64,000 nt of DNA from WLWS01 sp965243105 (lineage in GTDB: Bacteria; Pseudomonadota; Gammaproteobacteria; Eutrophobiales; Eutrophobiaceae). This document shows, piece by piece, positions 45,902 to 54,420 of the stretch (positions are counted from its first letter, which is position 1; the number at the start of each line of letters is the position of its first letter). Under the pieces are notes generated by a model. The model saw only the letters and a program-made list of their open reading frames with translations. It made no database searches and was not told the DNA's origin. The translations under genes and the position numbers were made by a program. The stretch covers positions 2,418,001 to 2,482,000 of the forward strand of contig CBDEUC010000003.1 of assembly GCA_965243105.1 (NCBI GenBank), in the 5' to 3' direction.

Positions 45902-46912
45902 ATGTCTGCAATAAAGGTGACGGAGTTACTGGGCGATGGAATAGGGCCGGAATTAAGAGAATCTGTTTACGCCGTAGCTGACGCTCTTCCCCTTGATTTT
46001 GATTTTATCCCTCATGATCTTTCCCTGAAAAACCGGGAATCGGGAAATCGTGATCTTTTTGATAATCTCGTAGAGTCAATGAACGAGACGAAATTGTCCA
46101 TAAAGTATCCAACAATCACTAATGTCAGCAGCCCAAATGCCATTATCCGCAGAATGTGTAACTTCAGTGTTATCCTGCGGCCCGTTATTTCCATAAAAGG
46201 TATTGAGTCAAATTTTACCGAGGAAGTATTTCTTTATATTGTAAGGATTGCGACCGGTGGTACTTACGATGATCCCGGCAGAAAAATCGGCAAGGACTCT
46301 GCCATTTCTATCAGGCTTGTAGAACGCGACCCCTGCAGGCAGGCTGCACGTTTTGCCTTTGAGTTTGCGCGGAAAAAGAATCTCAGGGTGACGTCTTCCT
46401 CCAAGCACACAATACAGAGAGCCACTGATGGGCTATTCCAGGAAGTTGTGGAAGAGGTTCACGAAAACTACCGGGATATTCCCCACAATGTTGAATTATT
46501 CGATGCCTTGCTGGCAAAGATCATTCTTAAACCGGAAGATTATGAAGTTGTTATTGTCATTAATGAGTACGGTGACTTTCTTTCCGACATGGCCAGTGGA
46601 TTAATCGGAAGTATTGGTACCGGTGCGAGCGGTAACTTTAGTTTTACCGACGATGACGAGGTTGATATTGCGATGTTTGATCCGTCAGGAGGAACTGCAC
46701 CGGACATCGCAGGACAGGACAAGTGTAATCCGACAGCAATGCTCCTTGCTTTTGGTATGCTGCTTGATCACATTGATCGTTATGATGTGGGGCATCAACT
46801 CAGGCTTGCGATACTTTCATCCATAGCTGAAGGAAAGTGCACCGGTGATATTGGCGGAAGCATGGGTACCAGGGCTTTTACAAATGAAGTGATACAGCGC
46901 TTAAAAGGTTAG
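45902..46912 (+). CDS. divergent isocitrate/isopropylmalate dehydrogenase-like protein
   Basis: Beta-decarboxylating dehydrogenase fold (336 aa). Conserved: ELLGDGIGPELRE, the Arg of LRPV, a Tyr in GGTYDDPG, a catalytic-type Lys in SSSKHTIQRATDG, and NEYGDFLSDMASG with the metal Asp residues. Altered: the cofactor-adenine motif normally HGSAPDIAG reads GGTAPDIAG, so the His is replaced by Gly; the RE of the substrate loop is RI; and the HKAN lysine loop is SKHT. LeuB in this window keeps all three. Substrate and cofactor are therefore unclear; NAD-isocitrate dehydrogenase is the default guess. AGGAG (45892-45896) precedes the ATG. First gene of a segment separating dat from ybeD. Confidence 0.7.
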   Translation: MSAIKVTELLGDGIGPELRESVYAVADALPLDFDFIPHDLSLKNRESGNRDLFDNLVESMNETKLSIKYPTITNVSSPNAIIRRMCNFSVILRPVISIKGIESNFTEEVFLYIVRIATGGTYDDPGRKIGKDSAISIRLVERDPCRQAARFAFEFARKKNLRVTSSSKHTIQRATDGLFQEVVEEVHENYRDIPHNVELFDALLAKIILKPEDYEVVIVINEYGDFLSDMASGLIGSIGTGASGNFSFTDDDEVDIAMFDPSGGTAPDIAGQDKCNPTAMLLAFGMLLDHIDRYDVGHQLRLAILSSIAEGKCTGDIGGSMGTRAFTNEVIQRLKG

Positions 46913-46943
46913 TAAGCCCGGCCCCGTCAAAAGTATTCTTGCA

Positions 46944-47723
46944 TCAGGTTTTTATTCCCGTTCCCTTGAACAGGAGATACAGCGAATAGCTGAATAATAT
47001 TGCGATAAAAATAACAATTATAGAAAAAGCAAAGGAAATGCTGATATCGGAAACACCAAGTATTCCGTAGCGAAACGCGTTTACCATGTAAAGGATGGGG
47101 TTCAGTCTTGATGCGTTTTGCCAGAAGTCAGGCAGTAAATCAATCGAGTAGAATACACCGCCGAGATAAATCAACGGTGTCAGAACAAATGTCGGTATGA
47201 TCGATATGTCATCAAATTTCTGCGCATATACAGCATTGACGAATCCTCCAAGCGAAAACAGTATGGAGGTCAGGATCACTGTGGCGATGACAACCCCGGG
47301 GTAAACAATCTGCAAATCTGTAAAAAATAGCGCAACAATCGTAACGATGAGCCCGACAAACAGCCCTCGTATAACCCCCCCGGTAATATAACCTGCCAGT
47401 ACAAAGAAAATTGGAATCGGGGCAACCAGCATTTCTTCAATGTGACGCTGCATTTTTGCGCCAAAGAAGGACGAGACAACATTTGAATATGAATTATTGA
47501 TGATCGCCATCATGATAATTCCCGGCGCAATAAATTCCATGTAGTTAAATCCCTGCATTTTCCCGATACGTGAACCGATGAGGTTACCAAAGATGATGAA
47601 ATACAGGGTCATGCTGATTGCAGGCGGGAGTATGGTTTGCACCCAGATCCTCATAAACCGGGAAATTTCTTTTCTCACGATCGTAGCGTAGGCAATGAAT
47701 ATTCTTCTTTTTTGCATAGCCAA
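46944..47723 (-). CDS. ABC-2 type transporter permease
   Basis: Membrane subunit of an ABC-2 exporter (259 aa, about six hydrophobic segments), similar in length and pattern to E. coli YadH. Conserved ABC-2 features: an N-terminal amphipathic stretch (KEISRFMRIWVQTILPP), the mid-protein NSYSNVVSSFF...RHIEEMLVAPI, and LTPLIYLGGVFYSIDLLP before the last helices. It starts two bases after the ATPase stop, so the two form an operon. Substrate unknown; the YadGH type is uncharacterised. Confidence 0.9.
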   Translation of the reverse strand: MAMQKRRIFIAYATIVRKEISRFMRIWVQTILPPAISMTLYFIIFGNLIGSRIGKMQGFNYMEFIAPGIIMMAIINNSYSNVVSSFFGAKMQRHIEEMLVAPIPIFFVLAGYITGGVIRGLFVGLIVTIVALFFTDLQIVYPGVVIATVILTSILFSLGGFVNAVYAQKFDDISIIPTFVLTPLIYLGGVFYSIDLLPDFWQNASRLNPILYMVNAFRYGILGVSDISISFAFSIIVIFIAILFSYSLYLLFKGTGIKT

Positions 47724-47725
47724 AT

Positions 47726-48649
47726 TCAGGATTCCGTGTCTTTCTTATCCAGCAGGCGAATAAACAATTCCTCAAGTCGATTGGACTTGTTTCTCATGCT
47801 AAGTACCTGGATGTTGTACTTCGCAAGGAAGTCAAAGAGCTCATTCACGCTTTGCTGTTTCTCAAGTTCAACTTCAAGCAAGGCAGGTTCGGTCTTTCGG
47901 AAGTTGTAGCTCGAGTTTTCGGGCAACTGCTCTACGGGGCTGGCAAGTTCAAGAACAAATGTTTCAATATTCAGCTTTCCGAGCAGCTCCTTCATGGAAC
48001 TATTTTCGATAATCGTGCCGTTATCGATAATTGCAATGTTCCTGCAGAGATTTTCCGCTTCTTCCAGGTAATGGGTGGTAAGTACTATTGTCGTACCGTT
48101 ACCGTTAAGCTCCTGCAGAAATTGCCACATGCTGCGTCGTAGCTCAACGTCAACACCGGCTGTCGGTTCATCCAGGATTAAAATTCGGGGTTCATGAACA
48201 AGGGCCCGGGCAATCATTAGTCTTCTTTTCAAACCACCGGACAGGTTACGCGACATTTCGCTTCGCCTGTCCCATAGCTGCAGCGCCTTCAGGTATTTTT
48301 CAGCCCTTTGCCTGGCAGTTTTACGGTCAATCCCGTAGTAACCCGCCTGGTTAACCACTATTTCATAAACATTTTCAAACAGGGAGAAATTTATCTCCTG
48401 GGGAACAATACCAAGACATGACTTCGCGTCATAGGTGTTGCGATCAAGGTCATAATCAAAAATAGAAACACTTCCTGCTGACTTTGTAACCAGTGAGGAA
48501 ATAATGCCAATGGTAGTGGATTTTCCTGCACCATTTGGTCCAAGCAGAGCGAAAAAATCCCCTTCCTTTACCTGCAGATCAATGCCTTTTAAAGCGACAT
48601 GACCATTTTTGTAGGTTTTTTCCAGTTGTTGAATCTCAAGCGCGTTCAT
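47726..48649 (-). CDS. ABC transporter ATP-binding protein
   Basis: Nucleotide-binding subunit of the same exporter (307 aa), YadG-like. Walker A GPNGAGKST at 37-45, Q-loop IVPQEINFS, signature LSGGLKRR, Walker B RILILDEPTAGVD, and switch His in TTHYLEEAE. The last 90 residues form the C-terminal extension typical of the ABC-2 drug/polysaccharide exporter group. Upstream by 65 bases lies the cyclic-nucleotide-domain gene on the same strand. Confidence 0.93.
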   Translation of the reverse strand: MNALEIQQLEKTYKNGHVALKGIDLQVKEGDFFALLGPNGAGKSTTIGIISSLVTKSAGSVSIFDYDLDRNTYDAKSCLGIVPQEINFSLFENVYEIVVNQAGYYGIDRKTARQRAEKYLKALQLWDRRSEMSRNLSGGLKRRLMIARALVHEPRILILDEPTAGVDVELRRSMWQFLQELNGNGTTIVLTTHYLEEAENLCRNIAIIDNGTIIENSSMKELLGKLNIETFVLELASPVEQLPENSSYNFRKTEPALLEVELEKQQSVNELFDFLAKYNIQVLSMRNKSNRLEELFIRLLDKKDTES

Positions 48650-48714
48650 ACATTACAGCAGGTAAGAGAGTTAATTAACAAAAGAGGGGATTACGACACA
48701 AGAGAATCCTGCTA

Positions 48715-49578
48715 TCAGGACTTCTGGATATCATCAATTTCCTTTTTCTGGGCCTCGCCGATTTTTTTCAGGGCATCGTAAAGCACACTGTCCCTGTTAA
48801 TGACCAGGCGAAAGAATTCCTTGGGTACCTGGATCAATTTCACTTCATCATTGCTGCGGGCATATGCATTTCGTTTACCGCTGCTACCGGGCAAGAGTGC
48901 CTGCTCGCCAAAGTAATTGCCGCGGCCGTGTTCTGCGAGGATACTGAGCTTGCCATCATCGTCCTGGGTAAAAATTTCGACCGTGCCATTAAGAACAACG
49001 TAGAGAACTTCACCTTCATCAGCTTCCTTCAGCACGAAATCACCGGGACCCACCGTTACCAGTTCGGTCCAGTTGCCGATGTTCATCAATTCTTCCTGAG
49101 TCAGGCTGTTAAACAGGCGCATTCCTCGCAAAAGCTCGACAATTTCCAGTTCCATGGGAGATTGCTTGCGAATAGTGATTTCCTCGGATGCGTCAACCTC
49201 TCCCTGCACGCTCATGAGTACGTGCTTCTTGTCGATTTTAAATACCTTGCAGGGGTGAATAGCACGCACACTGGCATTACGCCTGTCCGTGTTCTCCGGC
49301 ATCAGGGATACATCGCCAAAGAAGTCACCCGCACGCAGTGTCGCAATAGTGACTTCACGGCCACCGCCGCCACTACGGATGGTCACTTCTGCCACCCCTT
49401 CAAGCAGCACGTACATGCAATCACCAATCTCGGACTCCCTGATAATCGTGTCCTTGGCAGCAAATTCTTCTATGCCATTGTCCGGTGATTCGAGGATCCC
49501 CAGCAATTCAGCTTCGGATAAGGCGCTGAATATCGGGATATCCTTCAATATACTGGTGTCGTGCAAGGTGTCACTCAT
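48715..49578 (-). CDS. tandem cyclic-nucleotide-binding domain protein
   Basis: Two Crp-type cyclic-nucleotide-binding beta-barrels in 287 aa (about 14-130 and 150-270) with no DNA-binding helix-turn-helix, kinase, transporter or membrane segment. The phosphate-binding cassettes read FFGDVSLMPENTDRRNA (Glu replaced by Asp) and YFGEQALLPGSSGKRNA (canonical FGE...RNA), so the second is the better ligand site. The layout is that of a stand-alone sensor or regulatory subunit, as in PKA-R. It lies upstream of the ABC exporter genes on the same strand, which may be its target; this is inference. Confidence 0.85.
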   Translation of the reverse strand: MSDTLHDTSILKDIPIFSALSEAELLGILESPDNGIEEFAAKDTIIRESEIGDCMYVLLEGVAEVTIRSGGGGREVTIATLRAGDFFGDVSLMPENTDRRNASVRAIHPCKVFKIDKKHVLMSVQGEVDASEEITIRKQSPMELEIVELLRGMRLFNSLTQEELMNIGNWTELVTVGPGDFVLKEADEGEVLYVVLNGTVEIFTQDDDGKLSILAEHGRGNYFGEQALLPGSSGKRNAYARSNDEVKLIQVPKEFFRLVINRDSVLYDALKKIGEAQKKEIDDIQKS

Positions 49579-49654
49579 GCGTCTTCTGTGCCCGGATATT
49601 TAATTCTCGTGATATTGAAAAGTCTAGCCAATATAAATAGTAAATACTCACTTC

Positions 49655-49678
49655 CGTTTCAATATTTGTACTGAAACG
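49655..49678. promoter_or_regulatory. inverted repeat upstream of the cyclic-nucleotide-domain gene
   Basis: CGTTTCA (49655-49661) and TGAAACG (49672-49678) flank a 10-base AT-rich centre, 77 bases upstream of the minus-strand start at 49578. It could be an operator. It lacks a T-tract, so it is not a terminator. The rest of the 141-base gap is AT-rich without a gene. Confidence 0.3.
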
Positions 49679-49719
49679 ATAAATATCTTTATTTATCAAC
49701 TAATTAGCTCAGCCAGCGC

Positions 49720-50088
49720 CTATCTTCGACCCTTGTAAGCGCGAACGGCAGAGTTGAACAGGTCTGCAACAGCCTGCATGTCGTCCACGACCTTATTATT
49801 AAAAAGGACAACAATTGCTTTTTGTTCATCCGTGGCCGCGTCTCCCCAGCTTTTCTCTACCCTGGCGATACAGGCAATGTATTCATCACCTTCGGCAATG
49901 TAGGCCTTCATTTTCTTTTGCGCAGCAACAAGTTCCTCTTCGGTAGCCGTGCGGCCGTTGGGAATAGCGGGTTGGCGCGGATACTTGCATTTACCGGCGA
50001 TATCGCCGGAAGAAGATTCCTGGGCTGCTACGGACATTGTCATGCCAAGGCATAGCAGTACGGAAAAAATTAGACTTGTGGTTTTCAT
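49720..50088 (-). CDS. small periplasmic protein, function unknown
   Basis: 122 aa from ATG 50088, chosen because it has AGGTGA eight bases upstream and begins a signal peptide (MKTTSLIFSVLLCLGMTMSVAA, cleavage before QE). A longer frame from 50115 adds nine unlikely residues. The mature protein has two cysteines, in GKCKYPRQPAIPNG and YIACIARVE, which could form a disulfide, and a helical Lys/Glu/Ala-rich body. I recall similar small secreted proteins (CKYPxxPxIPNG) in gammaproteobacteria, but none with a known role. Confidence 0.75.
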   Translation of the reverse strand: MKTTSLIFSVLLCLGMTMSVAAQESSSGDIAGKCKYPRQPAIPNGRTATEEELVAAQKKMKAYIAEGDEYIACIARVEKSWGDAATDEQKAIVVLFNNKVVDDMQAVADLFNSAVRAYKGRR

Positions 50089-50209
50089 AGTGTCACCTGC
50101 TTGTTGAGCGTACAAAAATGGCGCGATATTGCCGAATATTCAGGCAAAAACGTCTTTATATGTTACGCTTTTTATCTAATATTATGAAACACTTGTCAAA
50201 AAAATTGTG

Positions 50210-50476
50210 ATGGATATTGAAGAAAGTCCCCTGACTTTTCCCTGTAAATTTCCCATCAAGGCGATGGGCAAGGATGAAGAAGATTTTGATGCCCTGGTGG
50301 TTGGCCTGGTACGCAGGCACTCACCGGATTTGCTTGAGGGCGCGGTCAAGTCACGCCGTAGCAAGGGTGGACGCTTTGTGTCGGTGACAGTGACAATCGA
50401 GGCCACAAGCAGGGAACAACTGGATAATATCTACATGGATCTTACCGCGGAAGAGCGCGTGCTAATGGCACTATGA
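50210..50476 (+). CDS. ybeD: YbeD/DUF493 family protein
   Basis: Small ACT-like alpha/beta protein (88 aa; E. coli YbeD 87), always near lipB in gammaproteobacteria; function unproven, with a suggested regulatory role in lipoate or D-alanine metabolism. Aligns along its length: FPCKFPIKAMG, VVGLVRRHSP, SKGGRFVSVTVTIEA. The ATG at 50210 is preferred to an adjacent GTG at 50207; neither has a good Shine-Dalgarno. ATGA overlap with lipB. Confidence 0.92.
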   Translation: MDIEESPLTFPCKFPIKAMGKDEEDFDALVVGLVRRHSPDLLEGAVKSRRSKGGRFVSVTVTIEATSREQLDNIYMDLTAEERVLMAL

Positions 50477-51150
50477 GCGAATCCATCGTCATCAGGCGCC
50501 TGGGCCAGGTGGATTACCAGCTGGCATTTGAGGCCATGTCCGTTTTTACCAGCCAAAGAGAAGCGTCGTGGCTGGATGAAATCTGGCTGTTACAGCATAA
50601 CCCGGTTTTCACACTGGGTATGGCTGGACGCATGGAGCATGTGCACCAGCTCGGCGATATACCCCTGCTAAGGACTGACCGAGGTGGCCAGGTGACGTAT
50701 CACGGGCCGGGGCAGCTCGTCGTCTACCCGATGCTGAACTTGAAAAGAAGAAAACACGGTATCAAGGACTATGTCAGCCTGCTTGAGCAATCTGTGATTA
50801 ATTTTCTGGAAGAACATCATGTTGTCGCGACGAGGCGCGCGGGGGCACCCGGCGTTTACGTGGATAACAGGAAAATTGCCGCTCTCGGCGTGCGGGTGCG
50901 CCGTTCCTGTACCTATCACGGCCTGGCAATAAACGTAGACATGGATCTCGAACCATTCTCCAGGATTGATCCCTGTGGCTATAAAGAACTTGAAGTCACC
51001 CAGCTGGTCAACTACCTGCCCGGAACTGACCTGGCAGGGGTGGAAAAAAATTATCTACAACACCTGCTGAGAGTTTTGGGTGACAATGAACAAAATGTGT
51101 CGTGGAAATCCTCCCTTGATGACCTGCTGGTGGATAATGCCGCGGCCTGA
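50473..51150 (+). CDS. lipB: octanoyl-ACP:protein N-octanoyltransferase
   Basis: Transfers octanoate from acyl-carrier protein to lipoyl domains (225 aa). Substrate-loop motif RTDRGGQVTYHGPGQLV; catalytic pair C168 (IDPCGYKELEVTQ) and K134 (NRKIAALG), matching E. coli C169 and K135. Four-base overlap with ybeD and seven bases before lipA, so octanoylation and sulfur insertion are probably co-expressed. Confidence 0.98.
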   Translation: MSESIVIRRLGQVDYQLAFEAMSVFTSQREASWLDEIWLLQHNPVFTLGMAGRMEHVHQLGDIPLLRTDRGGQVTYHGPGQLVVYPMLNLKRRKHGIKDYVSLLEQSVINFLEEHHVVATRRAGAPGVYVDNRKIAALGVRVRRSCTYHGLAINVDMDLEPFSRIDPCGYKELEVTQLVNYLPGTDLAGVEKNYLQHLLRVLGDNEQNVSWKSSLDDLLVDNAAA

Positions 51151-51157
51151 TTAGACG

Positions 51158-52120
51158 ATGACAAAAATGCAGAATGAAATAAAAACCAGGCCCACGGTTC
51201 AACAACGGGGGGAACTGAAAACCTCTCGAATACCGATCAAGGTGGTACCCAGTGAAGGTCCGATGGTACGCAAACCGAAGTGGATCAGGGCCAAGGCACC
51301 GACCGGTAAGCGCGTCAATGAGCTCAAAAACCTGATACGTGAGCACGGATTGAACACCGTGTGCGAAGAGGCCGCCTGCCCGAATCTTGGTGAATGTTTT
51401 AGCCACGGTACGGCAACATTCATGATCATGGGTGACCTTTGCACGCGCAGGTGTCCCTTTTGCGACGTGGCCCATGGCAGGCCGCAGCCGCTGGACGAGC
51501 ATGAGCCGGAAAAGCTGGCCCGTGCCGTGGAGCTGATGAAACTCAGCTATATTGTGATTACGTCGGTGGATCGAGATGACCTGCGTGACGGTGGCGCAGC
51601 TCACTTCGTCAATTGTATCGATGCCGTTCGTGCGCGGGTGCCGGGTATCACGATCGAGATCCTGACACCTGATTTCAGGGGAAGAATGGAGATCGCGCTG
51701 GAGACTCTCGCTGCGAGTCCACCAGATGTGTTTAACCATAACCTGGAAACAGTCTCCAGCCTGTATGAAAAGGTTCGCCCGGGTTCGGATTACAAGTGGT
51801 CACTTCAGCTGATTAAAAATTTCAAGGCCCAGCACCCTTCCGTGATGACAAAGTCAGGCATCATGCTCGGACTCGGGGAAAGTGTTGAAGAGGTAAAAAG
51901 CCTGCTAGGAGATCTTCGGGATCACGACTGTGACATGTTGACCCTGGGACAGTACCTGCAGCCAAGCCGATACCACCTGGCGGTCGAACGCTTTGTGCAT
52001 CCGGATGAATTCCGGGAGCTGGGGCAATATGCTGAAAGTATTGGTTTCACCCACGTGGCAAGCGCCCCCATGGTTCGCTCTTCCTACCATGCTGACCTGC
52101 AGGCGAAAGGGGAACTCTAG
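51158..52120 (+). CDS. lipA: lipoyl synthase (radical SAM)
   Basis: Radical-SAM enzyme that inserts two sulfurs into octanoyl groups to make lipoyl cofactors (320 aa; E. coli 321). Auxiliary cluster ligands C69, C74 and C80 (CEEAACPNLGEC), radical-SAM cluster C95, C99 and C102 (CTRRCPFC) and the C-terminal RSSY serine are all present. It converges on the M23 peptidase gene with 13 bases between stops. Confidence 0.99.
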   Translation: MTKMQNEIKTRPTVQQRGELKTSRIPIKVVPSEGPMVRKPKWIRAKAPTGKRVNELKNLIREHGLNTVCEEAACPNLGECFSHGTATFMIMGDLCTRRCPFCDVAHGRPQPLDEHEPEKLARAVELMKLSYIVITSVDRDDLRDGGAAHFVNCIDAVRARVPGITIEILTPDFRGRMEIALETLAASPPDVFNHNLETVSSLYEKVRPGSDYKWSLQLIKNFKAQHPSVMTKSGIMLGLGESVEEVKSLLGDLRDHDCDMLTLGQYLQPSRYHLAVERFVHPDEFRELGQYAESIGFTHVASAPMVRSSYHADLQAKGEL

Positions 52121-52133
52121 ATAGAAGTCCCGC

Positions 52134-52952
52134 TCAAGGCTCCGGAGAAACCACCAGCAGGAGTGGATTCACCATCACCTGGTTAAGCATGACACTCCAG
52201 TGCAGGTGGGCTCCCGTGACTCGACCTGTTTTGCCAACCGTACCAATACTGTCCTTCTTGCTGACTGACTGGCCGGGTTCGACGTCGATGCTGTTCATGT
52301 GGCAGTACATCGTGATCAGTCCCTGTCCATGATCAATAAAAACTGTTTTACCATTGAAAAAGTAGTCCCCGGTAACAATCACCTCGCCATGCGCCGCAGC
52401 GTGAATGGGCGTGCCCAGGGGGGCAGCAATATCAAGACCGCTATGGGGTTTTCGAGCCTGCTGGTTAAAAAATCGGCGAAGACCAAAGGGGCTGCTAATC
52501 CTGCCCTTGACCGGGAGCTGTAGGCGAACATCGGGAAGCTCGATATTTGACCAGGTAGCGCGTGCCCCCTTGATAGCTTCCGTATCACGATTGATGCGTT
52601 CCATGTCCAGTGCACCTGGATTGACTTTCCTCTTGTCCTTGATGGTGATGTATTGCGCCTCGTACTCCTTGTCTTTAACTTCAAACACAAGTGTTTCCTG
52701 CCCATGATCTGTAATGATCACGAGCTCGTGCTCACCGGGTTCTGCATTTAAGTCAATACCGACGATGGCCTGCCATTGATTGTTGTGCGGAAGTACCATC
52801 ACCTTTCTTCCGTCGTACACGGCAACGGGCTTTTCGATCGAAATAATTGCCAATTCAGCGATACCGCCGGGCACGGTTTCAGCGAAAGGACCGGTTTGCA
52901 AGAGCAGCATGGCGATTGCCATCAAGCTGCCCACTATGGACCTGGAAATCAT
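52134..52952 (-). CDS. periplasmic M23-family (LytM) peptidase
   Basis: Secreted zinc endopeptidase-type protein (272 aa). Signal peptide to about residue 24 (LQTGPFAE). Residues 25-110 form an Ig-like or unknown N-terminal domain. The M23 domain (about 147-260) keeps the zinc ligands H170 and D174 (HSGLDIAAP) and H251 (HLHW), plus H218 (MYCHMN), so it is probably active, unlike EnvC or NlpD. It overlaps the xseA end by four bases and is likely co-transcribed with it. Confidence 0.92.
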   Translation of the reverse strand: MISRSIVGSLMAIAMLLLQTGPFAETVPGGIAELAIISIEKPVAVYDGRKVMVLPHNNQWQAIVGIDLNAEPGEHELVIITDHGQETLVFEVKDKEYEAQYITIKDKRKVNPGALDMERINRDTEAIKGARATWSNIELPDVRLQLPVKGRISSPFGLRRFFNQQARKPHSGLDIAAPLGTPIHAAAHGEVIVTGDYFFNGKTVFIDHGQGLITMYCHMNSIDVEPGQSVSKKDSIGTVGKTGRVTGAHLHWSVMLNQVMVNPLLLVVSPEP

Positions 52953-54301
52953 TTGCGTGACTTTACTTCTTCCACGGTCGAGATGAATTCACCGGACGCC
53001 ACCCGGGTAGTCGTGCTTTGCCCCGGACGCAGCTGGCTCACATCGCGGACAATCTCGTCGCCATCGATACTGACAATGGAGTAACCCCTTTCCAGGGTAG
53101 CCAGTGGACTCACTGTATGCAGCCCGTGTGAAACATGCTTCAAGCGCTGGCTGGTGCTTTCAAGCCTGTGATGAAGATGCAATTGCATTCGCTCAAGCAG
53201 GAACTGGCACCTCTCCTTTTGGAGTTTCAACATCTGCCGTGGACTAAAGCGGTTGAGCGTTGCACTAAGCTTCAATACGGCATTTTGCCTGGCAGCCATC
53301 CTGGTTTGCAGTGCATTAAGACTCCTCAGGCCAAGCTCGTCGATACGCTGGGAAATTTGCTGCAGTTGTTTTTGCGGATGGGGCAGGCGAACTTCCAGTT
53401 GCTTGAGATGAGCCGAGTAAAATTTCAGGGTGTTGGCGAGGTAAGCTGCCAGTGCATTTTCATGTGTTTCCAGTTTTCTCAATAGCTCTCCGACATCAGG
53501 ACTGACAAGTTCGGCAGCAGCTGAAGGTGTGGGTGCCCGCTTATCGGCGACGAAATCGGCAATGGTAAAATCAATTTCATGCCCCACACCGCTGACTATC
53601 GGCAATTCACTGTCAAATACAGCGCGCGCAACAACTTCCTCGTTGAAAGACCATAAGTCCTCCAGTGAGCCTCCTCCGCGGGAAAGAAGCAGTACATCAC
53701 ACTCCTTGCGCTGATTAGCTTTAGCGATGGCATTGACAATTTCCCCCGCTGATTTATCACCCTGTACTGCAACCGGGTAAATAATCACGCTTGCAAGGGG
53801 ATAACGTCTTGAGAGTACCTGCAGGATATCCTTTACTGCGGCCCCACTGGCGGACGTGATGACGCCGATACTGGCCGGAAAGGCAGGAATGGGCTTCTTG
53901 TGCTTGTCTTCAAACAAGCCCTCGCCGGCAAGTTTCTGTTTCAGCTTTTCAAAAGCCTGTTGCAGGGCACCCTCACCGGCAGGCTCCATTTGCTCGATGA
54001 TGAGCTGAAACTCGCCACGTCCTTCGTACAGGCCGACATTTGCCCTGGCCAGTATTTCCATACCGTTATCGGGCTGAAACTTGAGGTTGCGCATGCGGTT
54101 TTTAAACATGGCACAGCGCACCTGGGAGTGCCGGTCCTTCAGGGAAAAATAGATGTGCCCGGATGCAGGACGCGCAAGATTGGATATTTCGCCCTGGACC
54201 CAGAGGGGAGGAAAGCTTCCCTCAAGTACCGCGCGGACTTCGCGATTCAGGCGCGTGACGTTGTATACATCGCGTTCCAGCAGTGACCCCGTGCTAGCCA
54301 T
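52949..54301 (-). CDS. xseA: exodeoxyribonuclease VII large subunit
   Basis: Large subunit of ExoVII, a single-strand-specific exonuclease (450 aa; E. coli 456). N-terminal OB domain (LNREVRAVLEGSFPPLWVQGEISNL), then the catalytic core with GVITSASGAAVKDI, ARGGGS-like LLSRGGGSLEDLWSFN and GVGHEIDFTIAD, then a long coiled-coil region that binds XseB. Divergent from guaB; the small subunit gene xseB is not in the window. Confidence 0.98.
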   Translation of the reverse strand: MASTGSLLERDVYNVTRLNREVRAVLEGSFPPLWVQGEISNLARPASGHIYFSLKDRHSQVRCAMFKNRMRNLKFQPDNGMEILARANVGLYEGRGEFQLIIEQMEPAGEGALQQAFEKLKQKLAGEGLFEDKHKKPIPAFPASIGVITSASGAAVKDILQVLSRRYPLASVIIYPVAVQGDKSAGEIVNAIAKANQRKECDVLLLSRGGGSLEDLWSFNEEVVARAVFDSELPIVSGVGHEIDFTIADFVADKRAPTPSAAAELVSPDVGELLRKLETHENALAAYLANTLKFYSAHLKQLEVRLPHPQKQLQQISQRIDELGLRSLNALQTRMAARQNAVLKLSATLNRFSPRQMLKLQKERCQFLLERMQLHLHHRLESTSQRLKHVSHGLHTVSPLATLERGYSIVSIDGDEIVRDVSQLRPGQSTTTRVASGEFISTVEEVKSRK

Positions 54302-54338
54302 TACTCAGCACCTGCTGCCCATGACGTGGATTGCGAGA

Positions 54339-54367
54339 TTTACCGGGATTGCCATACATACTATAAT
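54339..54367 (+). promoter_or_regulatory. guaB promoter
   Basis: TTTACC (54339-54344) and a perfect TATAAT (54362-54367) are 17 bases apart. The predicted start is near 54374, giving a leader of about 80 bases that contains a terminator-like hairpin. Confidence 0.7.
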
Positions 54368-54381
54368 AGCGCTTCTATGAC

Positions 54382-54420
54382 GGGCACCTCGACATTTCGG
54401 GGCGCCCTTTTTATTTATTT
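54382..54420 (+). terminator. terminator-like hairpin in the guaB leader (possible attenuator)
   Basis: GGGC/GCCC outer stem (54382-54385 with 54404-54407) and a 6-bp inner stem CCTCGA/TCGGGG (54387-54392 with 54397-54402, one U-G pair), one mismatch, CATT loop, then TTTTT and a T-rich stretch. It lies between the guaB promoter and gene. The opposite strand has no T-tract after the stem and xseA starts away from it, so it can only act on guaB-directed transcripts. A second CCTCGAC at 54441-54447 could compete for the TCGGGG arm. Confidence 0.65.

Noticed and set aside
48715..49578. Naming the cyclic-nucleotide-domain protein a Crp/Fnr transcription factor
   Set aside because: There is no helix-turn-helix; the second half is another beta-barrel domain.
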